Shown: piece after piece, positions 27,417-36,185 of the stretch
How the letters are laid out: each line of letters begins with the position of its first letter
How positions within the stretch are numbered: position 1 is the stretch's first letter
Assembly (NCBI GenBank): GCA_944324475.1
Contig: CALUWK010000010.1
Location: 1-49,035, forward strand
Length of the DNA: 49,035 bases
DNA from: Candidatus Gastranaerophilales bacterium
GTDB lineage: Bacteria > Cyanobacteriota > Vampirovibrionia > Gastranaerophilales > Gastranaerophilaceae
Direction: 5' to 3'
Position numbers and translations under genes: made by a program
Notes under the pieces: generated by a model
Databases searched by the model: none
What the model saw: the letters and a program-made list of their open reading frames with translations, nothing else
What the model was told of the DNA's origin: nothing

Positions 27417-27859
27417 TATACTAATTCTGCCTTTCCGCCTGCTTTCTCAATTTTTTCTTTTGCACTCGGACTAAAATAGCTGGCTTTTACATTAACAATT
27501 TTAGTAATTTCGCCATTTCCAAGTATTCTTAAAGCGACAGCGGAAGAATTAGCTCTACCTATACCTTGAAGATAAGCTAAATCAACATTCTCAGTATCCA
27601 ACTCAGCTAATCTTGCAACATTAATTACACAAGATTCTTCTCTAAACTTATTTTTAAAACCTTTTAGTTTAGGCATTTGTCTATATGAAGGCATTTGTCC
27701 GCCTTCAAATCCACGTTTATGCGAATTTCCTGACCTTTGTCCTTCACCATTGTTTCCACGACAAGATGTTTTTCCATGGCCTGAAGCGATACCTCTACCT
27801 TTACGCTTTTTAGTATGAGTCGAACCTTCAGCCGGTTTTATATCTTCTAAACTTAACAT
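27416..27859 (-). CDS. rplO: 50S ribosomal protein L15
   Basis: The N-terminus is Gly/Lys-rich (KKRKGRGIASGHGKTSCRGN), and GFEGGQMPSYRQMPKLKGF and the C-terminal GNGEITK are standard L15. It has 147 residues. It lies between rpmD and secY in the canonical order. Confidence 0.97.
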   Translation of the reverse strand: MLSLEDIKPAEGSTHTKKRKGRGIASGHGKTSCRGNNGEGQRSGNSHKRGFEGGQMPSYRQMPKLKGFKNKFREESCVINVARLAELDTENVDLAYLQGIGRANSSAVALRILGNGEITKIVNVKASYFSPSAKEKIEKAGGKAELV

Positions 27860-27874
27860 TTGTACTTACCTTTC

Positions 27875-28057
27875 TTATTCAACAATTTCAACAATATGTG
27901 GTACCTTTTTTACCATACCAAGTATTGTAGCGCTCGCTTGGTGTTCTACTACCTGATCTTTTTTGGTTAAACCAAGAGCACGAACAACTTTAATTTGCTT
28001 CTCACTCGCACCAATAGTGCTTTTAACTTGTTTAATTTTAATTTTTTTATCCTTCAT
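27875..28057 (-). CDS. rpmD: 50S ribosomal protein L30
   Basis: The 60-residue protein has the L30 pattern: KIKQVKSTIGASEKQIKVVR, then ALGLTKKDQVVEH and GMVKKVPHIVEIVE. It sits between rpsE and rplO as in the spc operon. From memory, photosynthetic cyanobacteria lack L30, so its presence is of taxonomic interest. Confidence 0.95.
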   Translation of the reverse strand: MKDKKIKIKQVKSTIGASEKQIKVVRALGLTKKDQVVEHQASATILGMVKKVPHIVEIVE

Positions 28058-28072
28058 TTTTAATACCTTTAA

Positions 28073-28714
28073 TTATTTTTGTAACATTTCTTTTACGCTA
28101 ATACCTCTAATTGCTGCAACATCTTTAAAAGTTCTTAAAGATTTCAAAGCATTTAACGTTGCATTTGCAGCATTTAAGGGAGACTTGGAACCTAAAGATT
28201 TAGATAAAATATTTTCTACGCCTGCAAGTTCTAACACTGCACGAACAGCACCACCGGCGATAACTCCGGTACCTTTTGAAGCAGGTCTTAAAATAACAGA
28301 ACCAGCACCTGATCTACCTGTAATCATATGAGGAATAGTTGCATTGAACAAAGGAACACTTACAAGATTTTTTCTTGCATCTGCTACTGCTTTTTGAATA
28401 GCGATAATAACTTCAGCCGCTTTTGCAACACCCATTCCAACTTTACCTTTTTTATTACCAACGATAACAATAGCCCTAAAAGACAACTTTTTACCACCTT
28501 TTACTACTTTTGTTACACGACGAATTTGAACCACTTGTTCTTTCCATTCAGATTCTGTCGGTTCAACAGTTTCTATTTTTCTTCTTCTGCTCTTTCTTTG
28601 GGGCTTTTTGCCTTCTTTTACTTCTTCCTGAGCTTCCTCAACAACACTTTCTTCAACAGTTTCAACTGTTTCTTGTTCTTGAACTTCAGCTTGGATTTCT
28701 TTGTTTTCTTCCAC
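28073..28714 (-). CDS. rpsE: 30S ribosomal protein S5, with acidic N-terminal extension
   Basis: The S5 core starts near residue 58 ([20 protein letters not shown]) and includes [19 protein letters not shown] and [19 protein letters not shown]. Before it lie about 40 residues of Glu/Gln/Val-rich sequence and a [10 protein letters not shown] patch, making 213 residues against the usual 165-170. The start is GTG at 28712-28714 with AAAGGT upstream. It is the first recognised ribosomal gene here; rplR and earlier spc genes are absent. Confidence 0.96.
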   Translation of the reverse strand: MEENKEIQAEVQEQETVETVEESVVEEAQEEVKEGKKPQRKSRRRKIETVEPTESEWKEQVVQIRRVTKVVKGGKKLSFRAIVIVGNKKGKVGMGVAKAAEVIIAIQKAVADARKNLVSVPLFNATIPHMITGRSGAGSVILRPASKGTGVIAGGAVRAVLELAGVENILSKSLGSKSPLNAANATLNALKSLRTFKDVAAIRGISVKEMLQK

Positions 28715-28719
28715 TTTTA

Positions 28720-28833
28720 TTACCTTTCTAAATATACATATTTTTTAAATATTCCCTCAAATAAATAAGAACAACAAAACAAACTTTCTTTCAAAAGCTC
28801 AATTCTATGTTCGATGTTGGGATTTTCTGACAT
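28720..28833 (-). CDS. Candidate 37-residue leader ORF before rpsE
   Basis: ATG at 28831-28833 opens a 37-codon frame ending in TAA at 28720-28722, six bases before the rpsE GTG. The start of the peptide ([18 protein letters not shown]) looks protein-like and helical. A TATAAT (28844-28849, minus) lies 10 bases before the ATG, which would give a very short leader. There is no Shine-Dalgarno. It could be a regulatory leader peptide or chance. Confidence 0.35.
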   Translation of the reverse strand: MSENPNIEHRIELLKESLFCCSYLFEGIFKKYVYLER

Positions 28834-28873
28834 GAACTATTTTATTATAAGAAAAAAAAATTGCAACATTTAA

Positions 28874-29488
28874 TTATTTTATACCACTTTTACCAATCGG
28901 CACTAAATATTGGTCTATACCAAGAGTATTGGGGTCTTTATCTCCATTTACATCAATAAAAAATAATCCACAACTATTAACTGAACTCCGATTTGTTAAC
29001 TGAACCGGACTATATATGTATGTTTCTGTTGTTGTACAATTTTTATTAAGTTTAATTGCTACATAAGCACCATTACTCATAGAAAAACCATAATTAAAAC
29101 TAGATGGCTTAACACCTGTAATAGAAATATTAGTTTCGTCAATCAATACCCTATCTAAATATTCTGGGTCATAAGAAACATTCCTCAGTCCCTTTAAATA
29201 TTTTTTAAATAAATTCATAAGCTTTTCATCTGCACCGTCTTCCGTAATTAAAAAACGGCTGCCTGAAGCTGTTTTTAAATCATGAAAATTATAATTTATG
29301 GTATTTTTTGCAAGAATCTGCTTTGACGCAAAATCCAGTTGATAAAAAACATTTGCGCCCATTTTTTTTAAAACATCCTTGTTAACATCACCAGGGCGCA
29401 AAATATTAAGCATTACCACATATATTATGCCGATAATAATTATTGTAATTAAAGATTCAGCCAATGTAAAAGCTAAATTAGTTTTCAA
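28874..29488 (-). CDS. Prepilin-like protein (type IV pilin / pseudopilin family), copy 1
   Basis: Class III-type leader NLA|FTLAESL followed by a hydrophobic helix (ITIIIIGIIYVVMLNIL), with Glu at +5 and Ala rather than Gly at -1. The C-terminal domain ends with DVNGDKDPNTLGIDQYLVP, an acidic loop typical of the family members here. I place the start at the TTG at 29486-29488, because AAAGAG lies six bases upstream and this gives a six-residue leader like its neighbours. A TTG at 29503 is the alternative. Downstream member of a three-gene run. Confidence 0.82.
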   Translation of the reverse strand: MKTNLAFTLAESLITIIIIGIIYVVMLNILRPGDVNKDVLKKMGANVFYQLDFASKQILAKNTINYNFHDLKTASGSRFLITEDGADEKLMNLFKKYLKGLRNVSYDPEYLDRVLIDETNISITGVKPSSFNYGFSMSNGAYVAIKLNKNCTTTETYIYSPVQLTNRSSVNSCGLFFIDVNGDKDPNTLGIDQYLVPIGKSGIK

Positions 29489-29505
29489 TTTTAACTCTTT
29501 CAAAA

Positions 29506-30081
29506 TTAATCAGTAGCATACTGAACACCTTCCGGACCAACGGGAAGTAAAAACTGATCTTTTCCCATAACATTAGGTTCATCTTCACCATTAGTATCAA
29601 AAAATATCATACCATGAGTTGGTTTCATACTTGTAAAATTAACTTCACCAGGAAACCAAGTATTAACATCTGAGCTTTGTGTACCAGTAGTAATACCCAT
29701 ACAAGCACCATCTTTTAAATAAAATCTATTTGCGTAACTATTACAAGGACAATTAGCATCGTTGCATTCTTGTCTTGTTGCAGTTAAATATCTCTTATAT
29801 AATTTTCCTATTATATCATCTTTTCCTGCAGCTTCCATCGAAAATAATGTAGAAGTACCAGGCTCGTACAGAGAAGAAGTATTACCTGATGCAGAATTAT
29901 TTATCAAAATCTGTGTTGTTGCAGTATCTATTTCAGACAAAACTTTTCTTGCCATAATAGCAAGTCCCTTATCTTTATATTCTGCAGGTTTTAAAGTAGT
30001 GATCATAATAGTCGCAATAATACCCAAAATGGTCATTACTAATATTGCTTCAGCCATGGTAAAAGCCTGTTTAATTTTCAT
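29506..30081 (-). CDS. Prepilin-like protein, copy 2
   Basis: The protein has 191 residues. The leader is MKIKQA|FTMAEAI, then hydrophobic ILVMTILGIIATIMITTL. The globular part has several Cys (CNDANCPCNS; CMGITTG), so disulfides are possible. The end reads DTNGEDEPNVMGKDQFLLPV. AAGGAG precedes the ATG. Prepilin peptidase and assembly genes are not in the window. Confidence 0.85.
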   Translation of the reverse strand: MKIKQAFTMAEAILVMTILGIIATIMITTLKPAEYKDKGLAIMARKVLSEIDTATTQILINNSASGNTSSLYEPGTSTLFSMEAAGKDDIIGKLYKRYLTATRQECNDANCPCNSYANRFYLKDGACMGITTGTQSSDVNTWFPGEVNFTSMKPTHGMIFFDTNGEDEPNVMGKDQFLLPVGPEGVQYATD

Positions 30082-30100
30082 TATCTTACTCCTTTATATT

Positions 30101-30739
30101 TTAATCGTTATTATATTTAATTCCACGTTTGTAAACAGGTAATATATACTGATCGGTACCTAATTTATTAGGTTCTTTAAAAGAATTTATATCAAAAAAT
30201 ATAGATCCGCATATATTATTTATAGCATATTTACCTTTGTGTTCTGGGGGATTAGAATTTTTTTCAACAGCACTACAACTTCCATAAAATCTAAATCCAA
30301 TAAGCATACCATCTGTTACATAAAAAAAATCCGAATACACATCTTTTAATTTTTCACTGGTTGAACTCCTATCATAATCAAGTATCTCATTTGAAAAATA
30401 TTCATTACTTTTGTCCACATTATAATTTATATCAGACAAATATTTTGAATATAAATCAGACATTCTTTTAGTTATATTAGCATCTTCTATAGAAAAATAT
30501 CCCTTATCATCTTTTATTCTTAAAAAATCATCATAACTTGAATGATTCAAAAGAATTTGAAGCGTAGCAGATTCAATATTTTCAGCCATCTTCCAAGATA
30601 ACGTTCTATTACTCTTATCAACTGGATTATACAACTTAATTCCAGCTATTGAAAGTCCCAAAATTATACCCAAAATGACCATAATAATTATGGCCTCAGT
30701 AAGAGTAAAAGCGAGTTTTTTTCCTTGATACATCTTCAC
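30101..30739 (-). CDS. Prepilin-like protein, copy 3
   Basis: The protein has 212 residues. The leader is MKMYQGKKLA|FTLTEAI, then hydrophobic IIMVILGIILGLSIAGI. The C-terminal motif DINSFKEPNKLGTDQYILPV parallels copies 1 and 2. The start may be GTG at 30737-30739, six bases after a TATAAT, or ATG at 30731-30733; neither has a Shine-Dalgarno. First gene of the run. Confidence 0.84.
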   Translation of the reverse strand: MKMYQGKKLAFTLTEAIIIMVILGIILGLSIAGIKLYNPVDKSNRTLSWKMAENIESATLQILLNHSSYDDFLRIKDDKGYFSIEDANITKRMSDLYSKYLSDINYNVDKSNEYFSNEILDYDRSSTSEKLKDVYSDFFYVTDGMLIGFRFYGSCSAVEKNSNPPEHKGKYAINNICGSIFFDINSFKEPNKLGTDQYILPVYKRGIKYNND

Positions 30740-30745
30740 AGGATT

Positions 30746-30773
30746 ATTATAACTGATTTAACTCTAAATTCAA
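30746..30773 (-). promoter_or_regulatory. Promoter of the prepilin run
   Basis: On the minus strand, TTGAAT (30773-30768) and TATAAT (30751-30746) are 16 bases apart. The GTG of copy 3 begins six bases later, so the mRNA may be leaderless. Confidence 0.6.
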
Positions 30774-30861
30774 TTAAAAAAACCAAGAAGCTCGTTCAAA
30801 TATAGGAGTTTTTTGAAAAATTTTACAAAAAAATGTATATTAGAAGTGGAAAATAATAAAA

Positions 30862-31434
30862 ATGAATAAAAAATATATAGCTTTCACATTATCGGAAACT
30901 TTAATTGTCTTGGTTGTAATAGCCATGATTGTAGCTATTACAATACTTTCTACTTTAAATTTAGATGATGCTAAAGAAAAAAAGATTCTTTCTTTAAGCC
31001 AAAATTTTTATACAAACATAAGCAATGTATATTTACAAATACTTTTCAAACACACTTCAAATGGCTCAATCACAAATTTAAAAGACGAAAATGGAGATTC
31101 AACAGTTGATTCAACTGATTTAAAAAATTATTTCATAAAATATTTAGACGGAGAAAACACACCTTGTTCCGATTTAAAAAATACATCAACACTAGCTGCC
31201 GAATATATAAATAACTCTCAATGTGCAATTTTTTCACCGAATATCATCGCTGCTTTTTATTTTGATAAAACCTGCTCACTTGAAGTTTATGCAAAAGAAT
31301 ATCTGACAGAAAATCATGATACAAAAACAATAAAAAATACATGCGGAGTTATTACATACGGCTTTAGCGACTCAAAAGGAAATTTAACTTACGACGTATT
31401 TACGATTGCACTTGGAAAAAGAAACGTTAAATAA
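30862..31434 (+). CDS. Prepilin-like protein, copy 4 (divergent)
   Basis: The protein has 190 residues. The leader is MNKKYIA|FTLSETL, then hydrophobic IVLVVIAMIVAITILSTL. The globular domain keeps the family layout (LSQNFYTNISNVYLQILF, where copies 2 and 3 have ATTQILI / ATLQILL). The C-terminal acidic loop differs (GFSDSKGNLTYDVFTIALGK), lacking the PN..G.DQ core. It is transcribed away from the other three across 122 bases and overlaps the convergent cyclase-like gene by 8 bases. Confidence 0.82.
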   Translation: MNKKYIAFTLSETLIVLVVIAMIVAITILSTLNLDDAKEKKILSLSQNFYTNISNVYLQILFKHTSNGSITNLKDENGDSTVDSTDLKNYFIKYLDGENTPCSDLKNTSTLAAEYINNSQCAIFSPNIIAAFYFDKTCSLEVYAKEYLTENHDTKTIKNTCGVITYGFSDSKGNLTYDVFTIALGKRNVK

Positions 31435-32341
31435 ATTGCTTAGTAGCATACAAACTAATATCCAAATCATCTCCCGACAACAAAACATTCATTATTTTTG
31501 AAGTTCCAATGGGCTTAAAATTAATCTCATTTTGTTCACCTATATCTTTATACCTATGATATATTCCGCTTGCAACAACAATTTGATTAACATAGTTTAA
31601 TTCATTTATTTTAGTAAGTATACGATAAACTTCTTTTGCATTACTATTTTTATCACCTGCCCAATAGGACAGTAACATTTCCGTTTTGATACTTTTTTCA
31701 TTTCCAACCTTTAAAAAAACCTTAAAAACCTTAACTATATCTCTAGTTAAACTTGAAAACAAAGAAAAATCATCACAAATAAAATATATTTTATCCGCAG
31801 ATAAAAACTTTACTTTAGGATATTTTTCTTTTACTTTATTTAACAACATTTTGCAATATTTAATTTTTAATTTTTTTAACTTCTCCAAAGAATCTTCAAT
31901 ATCGATAAAATAATTAAGTTTAAATTCAAAAAGACCAAAAAAAATATCTCTTTTTAAAATAACTTCCTGTTTTCTTTTTTCTTTTATTTTTTTTAACTCT
32001 TTCTGGACTTGACTACGTCTTTCAAGTTCTTTATTTTCCTGAATTATATTTAATTTTTCAAATTTAGATAACATTCCTTTAGAAACAAACATAACTATGA
32101 TCATAAAACAAGCAGCATGAACATATCCCATTGAAACTTCTGTTCCTGCTATATCTGATTCAACATAAATTATTTTTTCAATAATCGAAGGGAAAAAACC
32201 AAATATTTTATTCAAAAAAACAAATAAACTGTTAACATAAATCTGAAATATCCAAATCAAAAGATAAACAAAAGCCATTATAGGTGAAGTAACCACCAAA
32301 AATCTAAATAAACATATTAAACTTTTTAATTTCATTCCCAT
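31427..32341 (-). CDS. Membrane protein with cyclase-like soluble domain (weak)
   Basis: The protein has 304 residues. Membrane segments lie at about 6-38 and 73-88, then a charged coiled-coil linker (KELERRSQVQKELKKIKEKR). A soluble C-terminal domain of about 170 residues follows. Its layout (FFGLFEFKLNYF; KFLSADKIYFICDD; later NYVNQIVVASGIYHRYKD and FKPIGTSKI) resembles class III adenylate/guanylate cyclases after a membrane anchor. The first metal residue is not clear, so activity is doubtful. It overlaps panC by 10 bases and is the last gene of the operon. Confidence 0.5.
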   Translation of the reverse strand: MGMKLKSLICLFRFLVVTSPIMAFVYLLIWIFQIYVNSLFVFLNKIFGFFPSIIEKIIYVESDIAGTEVSMGYVHAACFMIIVMFVSKGMLSKFEKLNIIQENKELERRSQVQKELKKIKEKRKQEVILKRDIFFGLFEFKLNYFIDIEDSLEKLKKLKIKYCKMLLNKVKEKYPKVKFLSADKIYFICDDFSLFSSLTRDIVKVFKVFLKVGNEKSIKTEMLLSYWAGDKNSNAKEVYRILTKINELNYVNQIVVASGIYHRYKDIGEQNEINFKPIGTSKIMNVLLSGDDLDISLYATKQFI

Positions 32342-33174
32342 AATTTTATATTATCAATAAGTCTTGTATTTGATTCAGGCACTCTGGCAGCAACCAAAAC
32401 AAGTGTATCTCTATCCGCCTTAGTTTTAAAATTAAACGTATTTTTATCAACAAACTCTATATATTCTACATCCAATCCATCCATAATTTTTAAAGAAACA
32501 TCAACAAGGTCTCTTATGTCAACCACTCCTTGAGTAAAAAGTTTTTTGAGATTAAACAAAGCCTTTGAAATATTTAATGCAAGTTTTCTATCATTTTGAG
32601 TTAAATATTTATTCCTGCTCGACAAAGCAAGATTATCAGGTTCTCTTATAATTGGGCAAGATACAATTTGAACATCAAAATTCAAATCCCTAACCATTTT
32701 TTTAACTATAAAAAGCTGTTGTGCATCTTTTTGTCCAAAATACGCTTTATTTGCTTTTGTTAAATTAAATAACTTTGCAACAACCGAGCAAACACCGTCA
32801 AAATGCCCAGGACGAGACTTGCCGCACAATTTATCCACTACATTATAAGGAGGACAAATTAATGTCAAATTGCCTTTATCATCCGAATACATTTCAGAAA
32901 TTTTTGGAATAAAAACAATTTTCACACCTTCATTTTTACATAATTGAATATCCTTTTCAGGTTGACGAGGATATTTATCTAAATCTTCGCTCGGAGCAAA
33001 CTGAATAGGATTAACAAAAACCGAAACAACTACATTATCATTCTCTCTAGTTGCCCTTTTAATTAAAGATAAATGCCCATCATGAAGTGCCCCCATAGTA
33101 GGAACAAGCCCAATCGAACCTTTTAACTTTTTAATCTCCTCTTTTAATTCTTTAACATTATCTATAATTTTCAA
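32332..33174 (-). CDS. panC: Pantothenate synthetase
   Basis: Joins pantoate and beta-alanine with ATP to give pantothenate. PTMGALHDGH (25-34) is the nucleotide-binding HxGH-type motif. FVNPIQFAPSEDLDKYPR, GHFDGVCSVVAKLF, YFGQKDAQQ and LALSSRNKYL are all family motifs. The length of 280 is normal. The start is TTG (33172-33174); it overlaps panB by 17 bases. Confidence 0.96.
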   Translation of the reverse strand: MKIIDNVKELKEEIKKLKGSIGLVPTMGALHDGHLSLIKRATRENDNVVVSVFVNPIQFAPSEDLDKYPRQPEKDIQLCKNEGVKIVFIPKISEMYSDDKGNLTLICPPYNVVDKLCGKSRPGHFDGVCSVVAKLFNLTKANKAYFGQKDAQQLFIVKKMVRDLNFDVQIVSCPIIREPDNLALSSRNKYLTQNDRKLALNISKALFNLKKLFTQGVVDIRDLVDVSLKIMDGLDVEYIEFVDKNTFNFKTKADRDTLVLVAARVPESNTRLIDNIKLWE

Positions 33175-33994
33175 GTTTTTCTATCTCCCCAATATCAAGC
33201 GTAAAAGACTCATTTACATTTGGAAAACTACCGTCTTCAACATCCGAACAAAAAGTTTTTGCAACATTAAATATAATATCTTTTAAACTCGAATATTGAC
33301 GAGCAAATTTTGGTTTAAATCTGTCATATTTACCAAAAATATCATCCGACACAAGAACTTGACCATCGCAAAACCTCCCTCCCCCTATTCCTATAGTGGG
33401 AATCCTAAGTCTTTGCGAAATAAACTGTCCTGACTGCAAAGGTACCATTTCAAGCACAATAGCAAAACATCCAGCATTTTGCAATCTCAAAGCATCCTTT
33501 AAAAGCTCAATGGTTCTATCTGCATCTTTTCCCTGAATCTTATGCCCGCCAATAGTATTTATACTTAACGGCGTAAAACCCAAATGCCCCATTACAGGAA
33601 CACCATTCTGGGTTAAATGTTTAATGTTTTCTACCGTAAAATCCGAACTACCTTCTATTTTAACAGCATTTGCACCGGCTTTAATTAATTCGCAAGCATT
33701 TTTCATTGTTGCAACTTTATCCAGCTGAAAACTCATAAATGGCATATCTGCAACTAGTAAAGCTTTTTCAACTGCACGAGAAACGGCACGAACAAACACA
33801 AGCATCTCATCCATACCAATATCTGTTGTACTGTCATATCCTAAAGCAACTTGAGCAAGAGAATCCCCGACTAAAATCATATCAACACCAGCATTGTCTA
33901 TATACTTTGCCGTAGAATAATCATAGGCAGTCAATACTGTGATTTTTTTGCCCTCTTTTTTATAATTTTGTATTTTTTGAATACTTTTTCTCAT
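33158..33994 (-). CDS. panB: 3-methyl-2-oxobutanoate hydroxymethyltransferase
   Basis: Makes ketopantoate from 2-oxoisovalerate and methylene-THF, the step before PanE/PanC. Family motifs are present: TAYDYSTAKYIDNAGVDMIL, VGDSLAQVALGYDST, ADMPFMSF, VKIEGS, GHLGFTP and FAIVLEMVP. The protein has 278 residues. panB and panC overlap and are co-translated. No panD or panE is in the window. Confidence 0.96.
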   Translation of the reverse strand: MRKSIQKIQNYKKEGKKITVLTAYDYSTAKYIDNAGVDMILVGDSLAQVALGYDSTTDIGMDEMLVFVRAVSRAVEKALLVADMPFMSFQLDKVATMKNACELIKAGANAVKIEGSSDFTVENIKHLTQNGVPVMGHLGFTPLSINTIGGHKIQGKDADRTIELLKDALRLQNAGCFAIVLEMVPLQSGQFISQRLRIPTIGIGGGRFCDGQVLVSDDIFGKYDRFKPKFARQYSSLKDIIFNVAKTFCSDVEDGSFPNVNESFTLDIGEIEKLENYR

Positions 33995-34011
33995 TTTCGT
34001 AAATACTAATT

Positions 34012-35349
34012 TTATTTTTTAATTGCCCGTTTATACCAATAATATATTGCTTTTGCGACCTTTGAACAACTGTGCCTTACTAATCCTTCTTTATTATCCT
34101 CAAGTAAATTACGTTCTACAACTTCAACCTTAAGTCTTCTTAATTCGGTTATATCAATTTCAACCGGCAAAGATCCAGCTAATTCATATTTTTCTGCTAA
34201 ATTTCTTGGCATAAAATTATTGACCAAAACCGCATCAAAGAAATTTTTATTACTATCATCTATTTCAGGCATTCTTACATGATCAAAAATAGTTTTAACA
34301 TGATCTGAAACAGAATAATTATCTGTTTCACCCACTTGTGTCATAGCATTGCATACATATATTTTTTTGGCCTTAGACTGCCAAATAGCTTTTGTAATAT
34401 CCTTAACCAAAAAATTTGAAATAATTGACGTATAAAGACTACCGGGACCCATTATAATTAAATCTGCATTATGTATAGCTTCAACAACATCAGGTGTCGG
34501 TCTGCAATCAGAAGGTTCACAACATAATTGCATAATTTTTTTTCCTGCTTCAGGAATGTTGCTTTCGCCTCTTACTATGGAATCATCTTCCATTTTAGCG
34601 TACAATTTCATATCATCACAAGTTGCAGGCAAAACTCTACCTCTAATCAAAAGAACCTTGGAAGACTCTTTTATAGCCGTTACCATATCCCCGCATATAG
34701 CAGTCATTGCAGTAATAAACAAATTACCAAAACTATGTCCTTCTAGACCTTCTCCTGCCTTGAAACGATATTGAAAAAGTTTAGTAACTATATCGTCATC
34801 ATCAGCAAGAGCCGCAATACAATTTCTTATATCTCCCGGTGGTAAAACTCCCATCTGTTCACGCAAACGACCAGATGAACCACCATCATCACCAACTGTT
34901 ACTACAGCAGTTATATTATTTGTAATTTTTTTAATGCCACGAAGTAACATAGATAAACCTGTTCCGCCACCAATTGCAACAATTTTAGGTCCATGATCAA
35001 GTTTCATGCGACGATACAAAACTTCACCCATCGACTTTCTTTTACGCTTTTCATCGGCACTATCTGTTTCCATCATCGATATATTGGTTTTTTTCCAAGC
35101 TAAAAGAAATAAAACCGCACCAACAAATATAAACAAAACGCCAACAGGTTCGGGAGGCACAACATGAAAAAGCTCTTTCGCCTTCTTTACAATATAATAT
35201 AAAGGTTCAAGTTTAAAAACAAAAGTTACTCCTACAAAAGCAAGAATTGATCCAACTACGCTCAACAAGAACCAACGCTTAATCTTAAGCCCCGGAACAA
35301 GCCAAATCGCATCCTTTGGCATTTTAACTTTTTTATTAAACATCCTCAT
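34012..35349 (-). CDS. yvcK: YvcK/CofD-like protein with two N-terminal membrane helices
   Basis: YvcK (gluconeogenesis factor) proteins bind UDP-sugars and influence cell-envelope and carbon metabolism. The core has VAIGGGTGLSMLLRGIK, VGDDGGSSGRLREQMG, PPGDIRNCIAALAD and MGPGSLYTSII. About 120 extra N-terminal residues carry two hydrophobic segments (25-45 and 68-86), so it is membrane-anchored, unlike B. subtilis YvcK. It has 445 residues. It sits in an operon between pxpA-like and panB genes, with a 17-base gap to panB. Confidence 0.92.
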   Translation of the reverse strand: MRMFNKKVKMPKDAIWLVPGLKIKRWFLLSVVGSILAFVGVTFVFKLEPLYYIVKKAKELFHVVPPEPVGVLFIFVGAVLFLLAWKKTNISMMETDSADEKRKRKSMGEVLYRRMKLDHGPKIVAIGGGTGLSMLLRGIKKITNNITAVVTVGDDGGSSGRLREQMGVLPPGDIRNCIAALADDDDIVTKLFQYRFKAGEGLEGHSFGNLFITAMTAICGDMVTAIKESSKVLLIRGRVLPATCDDMKLYAKMEDDSIVRGESNIPEAGKKIMQLCCEPSDCRPTPDVVEAIHNADLIIMGPGSLYTSIISNFLVKDITKAIWQSKAKKIYVCNAMTQVGETDNYSVSDHVKTIFDHVRMPEIDDSNKNFFDAVLVNNFMPRNLAEKYELAGSLPVEIDITELRRLKVEVVERNLLEDNKEGLVRHSCSKVAKAIYYWYKRAIKK

Positions 35350-35357
35350 TTTTGCCT

Positions 35358-35996
35358 CTATATTTGTTCTTGAACCCTGTTATAATTAACGGGGGTCGGT
35401 TTGATAACATCATATGCTCGTTTTATATCCTCAAGCTTTCTAAAGTGAATTGTATCTGGCTTATTAATCATTTCCCTTATTTGCCTTATAGAAGTTGTCT
35501 CATTAAAATCTACTTCATAAGCAGACTTTAAGCCAATTTTTTCTATAATTTTTTTTGTTTCAAAATCCTGAACATACAAATTTAACCAAGGATTAACTTT
35601 CTTAACTGCATTAGCGACAACCTCTGCTACCTCAGTATTTTCATTTACCATATTCTTAAGTGCACCATGACATCTAACATGTTCAATAGCCAAATCCATT
35701 GTCTTTGCATAAGCCTCAATCGCACCAATTTGATAAATTACAATAGCCTCAAGCTCCTCGGGTTCTAAATCCATCTTTCTTTTACCAAATCCTTGTATAT
35801 CTGGAAAACCAATATGCGCTCCCACAGCAATTTCATTTTCTTTTACAAACAACAAAGCTTTTCTTATATTCACAGGATCACCTGAATGCAGACCTGCAGA
35901 AACATTAACAGAGCTTGCATACTTCGCTATTTCAAGCTCATCATCATTCCTATACACGCCGTAACTTTGTGCTACGTCACAATTAAAATCAAACAA
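35358..35996 (-). CDS. LamB/YcsF family protein (PxpA-like 5-oxoprolinase subunit A)
   Basis: FDFNCDVAQSYGVY, ASSVNVSAGLHSGDP, VGAHIGFPDIQGFGKRKMD and VRCHGALKNM match the LamB/YcsF (PxpA) family. PxpA normally works with PxpB and PxpC to open 5-oxoproline; neither is here. At 212 residues it is shorter than PxpA (about 250), missing the end. The start is TTG at 35994-35996 with AAGGA upstream. The role is uncertain without partners. Confidence 0.85.
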   Translation of the reverse strand: MFDFNCDVAQSYGVYRNDDELEIAKYASSVNVSAGLHSGDPVNIRKALLFVKENEIAVGAHIGFPDIQGFGKRKMDLEPEELEAIVIYQIGAIEAYAKTMDLAIEHVRCHGALKNMVNENTEVAEVVANAVKKVNPWLNLYVQDFETKKIIEKIGLKSAYEVDFNETTSIRQIREMINKPDTIHFRKLEDIKRAYDVIKPTPVNYNRVQEQI

Positions 35997-36169
35997 TTTT
36001 ACATCTTCCTTACGTCTATTATTACTGAATTCTAAACTGATAATATCTCCCTCAAGGTATCATATCCAAATTATACAATAAGTTATATAAAATAAGATAG
36101 TGTTAAAAAAAATTCATATAATTTATTTAGAAAAATTTTAAAAATCATTCAAATTATTTAGATAAAAAA

Positions 36170-36178
36170 TGTTATAAT
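36170..36178 (+). promoter_or_regulatory. Extended -10 promoter seven bases before the SctN/FliI ATG
   Basis: TGT-TATAAT occupies 36170-36178 and the ATG begins at 36186. No Shine-Dalgarno is present, so a leaderless mRNA is suggested. Confidence 0.5.
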
Positions 36179-36185
36179 TATTTTG

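Noticed and set aside
27963-28768. Plus-strand frames over rpsE and rpmD, very Phe-rich
   Set aside because: They are reverse readings of ribosomal genes; no ribosome sites.
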